This document shows, in pieces, positions 45,074 through 52,487 of a DNA stretch of 64,000 bases. The notes beneath the pieces were generated by a model. The model saw only the letters and a list, made by a program, of their open reading frames with translations. It was not told the DNA's origin and made no database searches. How positions within the stretch are numbered: position 1 is the stretch's first letter; every line of letters begins with the position of its first letter. The DNA comes from Marinarcus sediminis (GTDB lineage Bacteria; Campylobacterota; Campylobacteria; Campylobacterales; Arcobacteraceae): positions 992,001-1,056,000 of the forward strand of contig NZ_CP182357.1 in assembly GCF_048571275.1 (NCBI RefSeq). Direction: 5' to 3'. Made by a program: the position numbers and the translations under genes.

Positions 45074-46951
45074 TTATTTTTCTTTTACAGTGGCATAAAT
45101 AGTGTTTAATTTTTCTACGAGTTGTGCTATTTGGTGTTGACGTATTTTATTTGCTTCTTTTTTAGAATCGAAAAAGTTATAATAGGGATTAATCAAATTA
45201 AAATATTTGTTGATAATACTTAAAATAATTGAGTATTCAAAATTTCTTTTGAGTTGTAAAAAGTTTTTGTAAAAATGTTCATCGTTTTTGATGGCAGATA
45301 TTTTCTTTAAAATCTTTCTCTCTTTTTGAATGTTTTTACTGTCCAATGAACTGAGTCTTGTTTTGCTTATAGTATTTAACGCTTGTGTAAATTCATCATA
45401 AAATGTTGCCTTATCGATGGCTTCTGTAAATTTTACATCTTTTGTATGTGTGGGGTGCGTGTTCTTAAAATAGGCTCCATCGGAGAGATTATAGATGTTT
45501 ACTTTTGAATCAGCTTTTTGAAGTGTATGGTTTAACTGTTCGATCATTTCACTGTATTCAATAAAAGTGGGCACTTGTTCTTGGAAGTTACCTTTGACAT
45601 AAAGAATATCTTTTTCAAAATCAATGGACGATGATGTGTTATTATTACTTAAATCTACTTGTGTGGATGATTCATGTGTACCGACATAGGTTGCTCCTGT
45701 TTTTGAGTTGATTGCGGCATCAATTCCCAGTAAATAAAGCTTGGTAACGCCCAGTTTCAGTAAAATTCCTGTGCCAATATCTCCTACGGTTATGCCTGAA
45801 AAGAAGCCATTTCCTAAAAAAAGTTCCAGTGTATTTTGCATAAAAAAGATGGGATTATGTTTTAAAATGGTATACAAATCAAAATCAATTTTAATAGAGG
45901 CTAAGATAATGGTTTTTTCATAAAATGAAGGGGATACATCAAATTGTCTAATCATTTGCTCTTTTTTTGCATCCAGAATAATAATGACATCGGGTTTAAT
46001 GAGAAAAAGTTCAAGCTGTTTTAAAACAGCCGAAGAAGCTACAATAATAAACTCTTTTTGGTTCTTCTCTAACCATTTGATATTTTCCCCCAATGATGGA
46101 CCAGCGCCTAAAAATATTACTTTCTTGTTCTCTAAAAACGTATACTCTTTGGATAAATCTAAAATAGGTTTATTTTGGTTAAAAAAATAGTGATACCCTC
46201 TTTGTAAACTCAGAATATATTCACTGAAAGGGTATCTCATTTCATTGAATTGTGTTAAGAGTAAAGAGAGTTTTGGAATGAGATGCGCATTTTTTTGCGA
46301 GCCCAATTCGTAGTGAATAAAATGGTTATACTCTTGAAACTCTTCTAAAAATTGATTGACGATACTATTTATTTGTGATTCACTTTGTGCTATACAAAAA
46401 TAAAGTGAACTGTTTTGGGCTAAAGTTTCATAGTCTGTCATAAACATTGAGAGTCGAAAGATTTCAATATCAGGCTCAATAATCAAATAAGATTTGGCTC
46501 TGAGTTGATTATGAAAATCATTGATATGAACGCCAAGCAGTGTACCTACGAAAATAAACTTTTGAACCTCTTGGGTGATGTTTGTTTCAGTAAAACAAGT
46601 GATATACTCATTGAGATATTCATATGCATTGATTTCATTTTCATAATGTCGTTTTTTTTCAAGGGGTTTTAATTGAATCATGGCAAAAGCATTGGAAAAA
46701 GTAAACTCTTTGAGCCTTTTTTGTGCATCAAGAAACGGGTCACAGCCATACTGTTTGACATTGTCTTTTAAGAAGGTCAGTTCAAAATGGTTATTGGTAA
46801 AATCCAATGAATAGTGTTCAAGTTGTAAATTTTGGAATTGAATAATGGCATCATAAAGTGAAGCAAATTTGCTTTTAAAAAAGTTCATATTTTTAAGATA
46901 TATTTGCTCTAATGTCTGCTGAATTTCAGCCAGTTCTTTATTTTTATTCAT
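45074..46951 (-). CDS. maf: Maf-type flagellin glycosyltransferase (Maf-1)
   Basis: 625 aa of the motility accessory factor / DUF115 family, which transfers nonulosonic acids onto flagellin. The central nucleotide-binding-like domain starts near residue 280 (KVIFLGAGPSLGENI), followed by PDVIIILDAKK, GDIGTGILLKLGVTKLYLLGIDAA and GTHESSTQVD. Flagellin genes lie about 2.2 kb away and CMP-nonulosonate genes are next door. The start has no strong ribosome site. It is divergent from a second Maf 40 bases away. Confidence 0.9.
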   Translation of the reverse strand: MNKNKELAEIQQTLEQIYLKNMNFFKSKFASLYDAIIQFQNLQLEHYSLDFTNNHFELTFLKDNVKQYGCDPFLDAQKRLKEFTFSNAFAMIQLKPLEKKRHYENEINAYEYLNEYITCFTETNITQEVQKFIFVGTLLGVHINDFHNQLRAKSYLIIEPDIEIFRLSMFMTDYETLAQNSSLYFCIAQSESQINSIVNQFLEEFQEYNHFIHYELGSQKNAHLIPKLSLLLTQFNEMRYPFSEYILSLQRGYHYFFNQNKPILDLSKEYTFLENKKVIFLGAGPSLGENIKWLEKNQKEFIIVASSAVLKQLELFLIKPDVIIILDAKKEQMIRQFDVSPSFYEKTIILASIKIDFDLYTILKHNPIFFMQNTLELFLGNGFFSGITVGDIGTGILLKLGVTKLYLLGIDAAINSKTGATYVGTHESSTQVDLSNNNTSSSIDFEKDILYVKGNFQEQVPTFIEYSEMIEQLNHTLQKADSKVNIYNLSDGAYFKNTHPTHTKDVKFTEAIDKATFYDEFTQALNTISKTRLSSLDSKNIQKERKILKKISAIKNDEHFYKNFLQLKRNFEYSIILSIINKYFNLINPYYNFFDSKKEANKIRQHQIAQLVEKLNTIYATVKEK

Positions 46952-46991
46952 ACCATAGTATAATATTTAACTCATTAAGCAAAGGTTATAA
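46952..46991 (+). promoter_or_regulatory. Divergent maf promoter region
   Basis: The 40-base gap between the two divergent maf genes contains TATAAT at 46959-46964 (+ strand), about 28 bases before the downstream ATG, and AAAGG just before that ATG. A minus-strand promoter must overlap it or lie inside the neighbouring gene. Confidence 0.45.
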
Positions 46992-49049
46992 ATGTCTAAA
47001 GAAAAAGCTCAACAAGAGTTACAAAATATTTTACTTAAAACATATTTTAGAAATTTGGAATTTTTACAAGAAGAAGACAACCTTTTATATGAAAGGGTTG
47101 TTAATTTATCTCATGCTATTGATACTCAAACATACTCTCCTCGATATGAAATTGATTTTTTAGAGCAAGAGGGTGAGTTTGATATTTATGATGTACATAC
47201 AGATACCTATTTGTATCATAAAAAACCAAAAGCATATAAGAATAAAGCCTTGAACAGTGTTGGGTTTGATATGAAAGGCTCTTTTTCCCTTTTTGAAAGA
47301 GAACTTTATAAAATAAGTGATATTGAAACTCTAGAATTTGATAAAAGCACCATTACGGAAAATAATGAAAGTTTCATAAAAGTGTATTGCGATTTACAAA
47401 AATATGTTCAAATTTTAAAAGAAGATGTTAACAAACCAAAAAAATTGAAAGAAATTTCCAAGTTTATATTTATAGGAACACTCTTAGGAAGACATATTCC
47501 ATTAATTGCAAAAAAAATTAAAGCAAAAACGTATTTTGTGCATGAACCCAATTTGGAGATATTTCGTCTGTCTTTATTTGTTGTTGACTACACAATATTA
47601 ATTGATAATGCGAGTGTGCGATTTTCTATTATGGACGATGCTGCTATTTTTGAAAAAAAAATAATGAATTATCTCTATTTAAATAATTGGGAAAATCATA
47701 TCATTAAATTTTATACAACCGATTATAATATACAAGAATCATTTGAGCAAGTATTAAATGGAATTGCAATCGCTAAACCTACGGCGTTTAATTATAATAT
47801 GATTCTTTATAATGTGATACGAAATTTAATACTCAGAGTAAATCATTATAAGTTTATAAAATTTCCTTTGAATAAAATGCTTCCTTTATTTAGTAGTAAA
47901 CCTATTTTATACTTGTGTGCAGGTCCTTCATTGGAAGAAAATATTCAATGGGTTAAGCAACATCAAAAAAAATTCATACTAGTAACAATAGGAGCAACTT
48001 ATAAGAAACTGTTAAATCAGGAAATAGTACCTGATATTATAGTAACTTTAGATGGCAGTTATAAGGCGTTGAATAAATTGCAATTTGATTTGGAAAGTAC
48101 ACAAAAAATTCAAGATGTGATTATTTTAGCTTCAGCCATGACTGAACAAAAAATTCTTGATAGATTTAATCAGGAGAAACTTTTTTTATATGAAACAATG
48201 ATTTCGTTAAATGATGATACTCCCTTAAGTGGTCACAGTGTAGGAGAGTTTGGATACAAATTACTTTTAGAATTTGGTGCAAAAGAGTTATATTTATTGG
48301 GAACAGATTTGGCACTTCATCAAAAAGAAGGCTCATCTCACTCCAGTGATTCTTCAAGTCACGCTAAAAAGTTCGATTTAAACAACATTAAATCAAGTGC
48401 CGAAAAAGGAACCTTCAGTTTATCAGATGATCTCGTAAGAGTAAAAGGTAATTTTGAGGATAAGGTATTAACAACACGACTATTAAATAACTCTTTGGTC
48501 TATTATAACAACATAGAAAAAGAGAATTTTCAACATATCTATAATTTGTGTACACATGGAGCATTTATAAAAGGTACGCAACCAACATTAATTGAAAATA
48601 TAAAGATTGATGAGTTTAAGGAGTTGGAAAAAAATCAATTATTTCAAAACATGATTTTGAATGAGTTAAATGAAACCAGTTCCATTGGTTTAGATAAAGA
48701 ACAAGTAGCGAGAATAAAACGATACAATGAGAAATTAGATGAAATTTTATTTTTAATTCAAGAATTTCGTAAAATAAAATTTTACACATATGACAATTTT
48801 AAACTCTATTTTCGTGAGATTATTAAGCTATTTATAGAAAAATCAGAGGATAGACCTTCCACTCTTTCTAAAGTAATTTCACTCTTTATTCCTATTGTAA
48901 ATATCTATATTGACTATTCATTTAATACAGCTAAAATGAAGAATGAATCCTCTAAAATAGATAAGGTTGCAGCATTTTGGTTTGATGACGTTGAAACATT
49001 TATTTTGGATTATAAAAAATTGATAGAAGAGAATATATTAAATCAATAA
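46992..49049 (+). CDS. maf: Maf-type flagellin glycosyltransferase (Maf-2)
   Basis: 685 aa and the second DUF115/Maf homologue. The domain begins near residue 306 with ILYLCAGPSLEENIQW, then PDIIVTLDGSY, SGHSVGEFGYKLLLEFGAKELYLLGTDLAL and SHSSDSSSHAKKFD, in the same order as Maf-1. The two share layout but are clearly diverged, and the N-terminal portion is about 25 residues longer. Two Maf proteins may serve two sugar donors or two flagellins. It ends 2 bases before a bidirectional terminator. Confidence 0.9.
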   Translation: MSKEKAQQELQNILLKTYFRNLEFLQEEDNLLYERVVNLSHAIDTQTYSPRYEIDFLEQEGEFDIYDVHTDTYLYHKKPKAYKNKALNSVGFDMKGSFSLFERELYKISDIETLEFDKSTITENNESFIKVYCDLQKYVQILKEDVNKPKKLKEISKFIFIGTLLGRHIPLIAKKIKAKTYFVHEPNLEIFRLSLFVVDYTILIDNASVRFSIMDDAAIFEKKIMNYLYLNNWENHIIKFYTTDYNIQESFEQVLNGIAIAKPTAFNYNMILYNVIRNLILRVNHYKFIKFPLNKMLPLFSSKPILYLCAGPSLEENIQWVKQHQKKFILVTIGATYKKLLNQEIVPDIIVTLDGSYKALNKLQFDLESTQKIQDVIILASAMTEQKILDRFNQEKLFLYETMISLNDDTPLSGHSVGEFGYKLLLEFGAKELYLLGTDLALHQKEGSSHSSDSSSHAKKFDLNNIKSSAEKGTFSLSDDLVRVKGNFEDKVLTTRLLNNSLVYYNNIEKENFQHIYNLCTHGAFIKGTQPTLIENIKIDEFKELEKNQLFQNMILNELNETSSIGLDKEQVARIKRYNEKLDEILFLIQEFRKIKFYTYDNFKLYFREIIKLFIEKSEDRPSTLSKVISLFIPIVNIYIDYSFNTAKMKNESSKIDKVAAFWFDDVETFILDYKKLIEENILNQ

Positions 49050-49050
49050 A

Positions 49051-49079
49051 AAAAGCTCAAACCTTTGGTTTGAGCTTTT
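49051..49079. terminator. Bidirectional intrinsic terminator
   Basis: A perfect 13-bp stem (AAAAGCTCAAACC / GGTTTGAGCTTTT) with a TTT loop, flanked by a T-run on both strands (longest on the minus strand). It ends maf-2 on + and the flagellin transcripts on -. Confidence 0.9.
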
Positions 49080-49094
49080 AAATTAACGCATATC

Positions 49095-49113
49095 GTAGCA
49101 GTAAAACTGCTAC
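49095..49113. repeat. 7-bp inverted repeat in the flagellin 3' region
   Basis: GTAGCAG / CTGCTAC arms around TAAAA. Not a clear terminator, since a T-run does not follow directly on either strand; it may stabilise the flagellin mRNA 3' end. Confidence 0.5.
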
Positions 49114-49122
49114 TTTAACGAC

Positions 49123-49149
49123 TTATTGTAAAAGTCTTAATACGTTTTC
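49123..49149 (-). pseudogene. Relic of a flagellin C-terminus
   Basis: On the minus strand, nine codons downstream of the intact flagellin read ENVLRLLQ-stop, nearly the same as the QNVLRLLQ-stop ends of both flagellins in this window. The upstream codons of the relic are not flagellin-like, and it has no start. It is most simply the remains of a third flagellin copy lost by deletion or recombination. Confidence 0.6.
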
Positions 49150-49183
49150 AAAGAAACATTCAACGCAAATAAATTTGCTATGC

Positions 49184-49210
49184 TAGATTACTTCTTATTG
49201 AAGTAATCTA
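49184..49210. repeat. Hairpin with the flagellin stop codon in its loop
   Basis: An 11-bp perfect stem (TAGATTACTTC / GAAGTAATCTA) around TTATT, whose TTA is the stop codon of the downstream flagellin read on the minus strand. A shorter GCAAAT/ATTTGC stem lies at 49165-49178. Either could affect mRNA stability or stop-codon context. Confidence 0.55.
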
Positions 49211-50022
49211 AGAACATTTTGTTGCGCAGCATTCGCTTGAGAAATAGCATAAGCACCTGCTTGAGCGATAATGTTTTGTTTATTAAAGTTTGCACTTTCT
49301 TTCGCATAATCAACATCTCTGATAATAGATTCAGCTGCTTTAACGTTAGTAGCTTGAGTCATTAAGTTTCTTACGGCTGAATCAACTTGGTTTTGAACAG
49401 ACCCAATAGAACCTCTTTTTTTATTCAAATCATTAATTGCAGTATCAACAAGACCTTCTAAGGTTCCTGCTGAAGCAGCTGTAATTGCTGAAAGACTGTT
49501 TAATGAAGATATTCCTGTATAATTAGCCAATTGAGATTTAACTGCAGACAATGTGATTTTGTTATTGCTGGAACTTTCACCCACTTGGAAATCTAAATCT
49601 GTAGCATTAGTTGAAATTAAATCTGTCCCATTATAGTTCGTAGATTTTGCAATATTTTCAAATTGAGTCATCAATTTTGCAATATCTGCAGCAATCGCAT
49701 TTCTACCTGCTGTTGAAGTAGTTGCCGTATTTGCTTGAATTAATTTGGCTTTAACAGAATCTAGAATATTAGATTGTTCTGCCATTGATTTATCTGCAAT
49801 TTGTAAAAGTGCAATTGCAGAGTTACCATTGTCGATACCTTGATTAATAGAAGTCGCTTGAGTTCTAAGTTTATCAGCAATTGCTAAACCAGAAGCATCA
49901 TCTGACGCTTTATTAATTCTAAGACCTGAACTTAATTTTTCTAATGCACTTTGCATTCTAGAGTTAGTTAAATTCGCTGCTTCTTGTGCGTTTAAAGACG
50001 CTACGTTGGTATTAATTCTCAT
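49195..50022 (-). CDS. flaB: Flagellin (downstream copy)
   Basis: 275 aa, the short flagellin form with D0/D1 domains and only a small variable centre. MRINTNVASLNAQEA, SGLRINKASDDASGLAIADKLR and the C-terminal NFNKQNIIAQAGAYAISQANAAQQNVLRLLQ pattern are diagnostic. The central ~45 residues are Ser/Thr-rich (potential O-glycosylation by Maf). AAAAAGGA precedes the ATG. The a/b names are by order only. It follows the other flagellin by 275 bases with its own terminator between. Confidence 0.96.
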   Translation of the reverse strand: MRINTNVASLNAQEAANLTNSRMQSALEKLSSGLRINKASDDASGLAIADKLRTQATSINQGIDNGNSAIALLQIADKSMAEQSNILDSVKAKLIQANTATTSTAGRNAIAADIAKLMTQFENIAKSTNYNGTDLISTNATDLDFQVGESSSNNKITLSAVKSQLANYTGISSLNSLSAITAASAGTLEGLVDTAINDLNKKRGSIGSVQNQVDSAVRNLMTQATNVKAAESIIRDVDYAKESANFNKQNIIAQAGAYAISQANAAQQNVLRLLQ

Positions 50023-50240
50023 AATAAATCCTTTTTAATTATGACACATTGTAAATTTTAAAAAAACTTACGCCGGAAACATTCTTGTGTGAGCAAGCAT
50101 AGAGTAAAAACGTAAAAGTTAAAACTCTTCGGAATCAATTGACCCCTAATTTATATAAGAGAAGTATGACACACCATTTCTTAGAATTAGCTTAAATTTA
50201 TACTAAAAAAAAGAAAAGTTTATAAAATTTTGTAAATAGC
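50023..50240 (-). promoter_or_regulatory. Upstream/leader region of the downstream flagellin
   Basis: This AT-rich stretch, downstream of the terminator of the other flagellin, must carry a promoter. A candidate -10 TATATAAAT lies near 50150-50160 (minus strand), leaving a leader of about 125 bases. I find no clear sigma-54 (GG-N10-GC) or sigma-28 consensus. A 20-base element resembling one upstream of the other flagellin is at about 50178-50197. Confidence 0.35.
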
Positions 50241-50273
50241 AAAAAAAAAGCCCAACTCACAAGAGTTGGGCTT
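50241..50273 (-). terminator. Intrinsic terminator after the upstream flagellin
   Basis: Stem AAGCCCAACTC / GAGTTGGGCTT (bases 50248-50273, loop ACAA) with a T-run of eight or nine on the minus strand, about 25 bases after the flagellin stop. A textbook intrinsic terminator, which separates transcription of the two flagellin genes. Confidence 0.9.
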
Positions 50274-50297
50274 AAAAGTTAAGAAGAATTATAGAGA

Positions 50298-51137
50298 TTA
50301 TTGTAACAATCTAAGAACGTTTTGTTGTACTTGATTTGCTTGGCTCATTGCAAACGTTCCAGCTTGTGCAATAATGTTTTGTTTATTAAAGTTTGCACTC
50401 TCTGCAGCATAATCAACATCACGAATAATAGATTCTGCTGCTTTAACATTAGTCTCTTGAGTCATTAAGTTTCTTACGGCTGATTCAACTTGGTTTTGAA
50501 TAGACCCAATCGCCCCTCTGTATGTATTCAGAGTTGTAATAGCTGCATCAACTGTTGATTGAGCATTGGCTGCAGTTGCAGCACCCATTACTGAAATAGA
50601 TGTGAAGGCAGATAAACTTAATGCTGTTGTATTCGAATTGATTGCTGTTGAACTGATTTTATTGTTTACGGCATCTTCACCTACTTGGAAGTTAAGTGCT
50701 GGTGCAGAACTTGTACCAGACGCACTTGAAATCAGTTGGGTACCATTATAGTTGGTTGATTTTGCAATATTATCCAACTGTGTTAAGAGTTTTGAAATAT
50801 CTGAAGCAATAGAGTTTCTACCTGCAGTAGATGTTGTTGCGGTATTGGCTTGAATTAGTTTGGCTTTAACCGTGTCTAAAATTTGAGATTGCTCTGCCAT
50901 TGACTTATCTGCAATTTGTAATAACGTAATTGCAGAATTACCATTGTCAATTCCTTGTTTAATAGAAGTTGCTTGCGTTCTTAACTTATCTGCAATTGCT
51001 AATCCCGAAGCATCGTCTGCTGCCTTATTGATTCTTAGACCTGAACTTAATTTCTCAAGAGCATTGTTCAGCTTAATATTTGTATTGCTGTTGGCTTCTT
51101 GAGCATTTAATGAAGCTATGTTTGTATTGATTCTCAT
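50298..51137 (-). CDS. flaA: Flagellin (upstream copy)
   Basis: 279 aa. The same D0/D1 ends as its neighbour (MRINTNIASLNAQEAN, SGLRINKAADDASGLAIADKLRTQATSI and QNVLRLLQ). The variable centre (about residues 145-200) differs and is rich in Ser, Ala and Thr, giving possible glycosylation sites. AAAGG precedes the ATG. In C. jejuni the two flagellins have different roles and promoters; here neither promoter class is evident. Confidence 0.96.
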   Translation of the reverse strand: MRINTNIASLNAQEANSNTNIKLNNALEKLSSGLRINKAADDASGLAIADKLRTQATSIKQGIDNGNSAITLLQIADKSMAEQSQILDTVKAKLIQANTATTSTAGRNSIASDISKLLTQLDNIAKSTNYNGTQLISSASGTSSAPALNFQVGEDAVNNKISSTAINSNTTALSLSAFTSISVMGAATAANAQSTVDAAITTLNTYRGAIGSIQNQVESAVRNLMTQETNVKAAESIIRDVDYAAESANFNKQNIIAQAGTFAMSQANQVQQNVLRLLQ

Positions 51138-51300
51138 GGCTTAACCTTTTTTTATTTTATAGTAAAAGATTAACCTAACATGAATGAGTATGTCAAATAT
51201 AAAACAATGTTTTTTCTCTAAAATATAACAATTTTTTGAAAAAAATAATAATAAAAGCTAATCTTAAGAAAAGTTCAGTAAAAGAGCTTTAACTGTTATA
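51138..51300 (-). promoter_or_regulatory. Upstream region of the first flagellin
   Basis: The minus strand holds TTGACA (bases 51191-51196), a plausible -35, but no good -10 stands 17 bases on; TATAAA lies nearer the gene and would leave only a very short leader. A 20-base element at 51251-51270 resembles that upstream of the other flagellin but in the opposite orientation. The rest is AT-rich and unassigned. Confidence 0.3.
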
Positions 51301-51306
51301 CATTTC

Positions 51307-52431
51307 TTAGGATTTTCTCTTAGTTAAAATAACACCGCTTTCAATGTGTTGGGTATAGGCAAATTGGTCAAAAAGAGCAATGTTTTGAATCTCATGTGTT
51401 TTAATTAACTCTTCTAAATCACGATGAAGTGTCTCTGGGTTGCAAGAGATATAGATGATTTGCTCAAAATCTTTGACTAAATTCCGAGTTAGGTCATCCA
51501 ATCCCGCTCTTGGAGGATCCACAAAGATGGTTGAGAATTGATAACTTTTTAAATCAATCTCTTTGAGTCTGTTAAAGGCTCTTTTTTCATTGAGAGCCTC
51601 TACAAACTCTTCGGCACTCATTCGTATAAAGGCAATGTTGTGAATATCATTTAACGTACAATTTAATTGAGCCGATTTAATCGAAGTTTTTGAAATCTCA
51701 GTGGCTAAGACTTTTTCATACTGAGTCGATAATGCAATGGTAAAATTCCCCCCACCACAATAAAGCTCACATAAATCACCTCCTCCTTTAGAATGGTTTA
51801 AGACCCATTCAACCATTTGTATATTTACGTTGGTATTAGGTTGAGTAAAACCACCCTCTTTATAGTGAAAGTAATAGGGCTTTTCATTGATAATCAAACG
51901 CTCTTTAATATAGTCTTCACTCAGAACGATTTTTTGTTTTTTAGAACGTCCCATTATTTTAATAGAAAACTCTTTTTCTAACGCATGGGCTTTTGTAATC
52001 CACTCATCGGTAAGTTTGGTGTGATATATTAATGTTACAAGGGTATCGTTTGTAGATGACGTTAAAAACTCTATGCTAAAAAGTTTTGTTCTTAAAATGC
52101 TCTCTTGTTGAAGTTTATTTAGAAGCACAGGCATGAGTTGTGCAATTTTAGCACAGACAATAGAACAACTTGAAATTTCTAGGACATTTTTATTGATGTC
52201 ATTCATGGCATAAGAGAGTGTTGGTTGGTTTTCGTTGCTGAAATCTTTCCATATTTTAAATTCAATTCGGTTTCTAAAATGACTGTTTTCACTTTGAATA
52301 ACATCAAATTTTAACGTGGTAAAAGGCTTAAATCTCTCTTCTTCTCTTTGTACTTTATACAAAAGTTGTTCATCATAACTCATGGCATACAAAGTACAGC
52401 TTCCGCATTTCCCAAAATATTCGCAATTCAT
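51307..52431 (-). CDS. trmA: tRNA (uracil-5-)-methyltransferase TrmA
   Basis: Makes m5U54 in tRNA. 374 aa, TrmA-like length. The N-terminus YFGKCGSCTLY is the TrmA Cys-rich start, the SAM-binding CELYCGGGNFTI is in place, FVDPPRAGL holds a catalytic-site Asp, and ISCNPETL carries the catalytic cysteine with the base Glu in HIESGVI. The gene lies between the flagellins and the helicase, in the flagellin direction. Confidence 0.93.
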   Translation of the reverse strand: MNCEYFGKCGSCTLYAMSYDEQLLYKVQREEERFKPFTTLKFDVIQSENSHFRNRIEFKIWKDFSNENQPTLSYAMNDINKNVLEISSCSIVCAKIAQLMPVLLNKLQQESILRTKLFSIEFLTSSTNDTLVTLIYHTKLTDEWITKAHALEKEFSIKIMGRSKKQKIVLSEDYIKERLIINEKPYYFHYKEGGFTQPNTNVNIQMVEWVLNHSKGGGDLCELYCGGGNFTIALSTQYEKVLATEISKTSIKSAQLNCTLNDIHNIAFIRMSAEEFVEALNEKRAFNRLKEIDLKSYQFSTIFVDPPRAGLDDLTRNLVKDFEQIIYISCNPETLHRDLEELIKTHEIQNIALFDQFAYTQHIESGVILTKRKS

Positions 52432-52487
52432 TAATATATGGCTCCTAATTTAATGGTATATTATATTGTATTCATTATAATAGCCTC

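Noticed and set aside
46912..47163. 83-aa ORF across the maf-maf gap
   Set aside because: It overlaps the start of Maf-2 in another frame and has no ribosome site or similarity.
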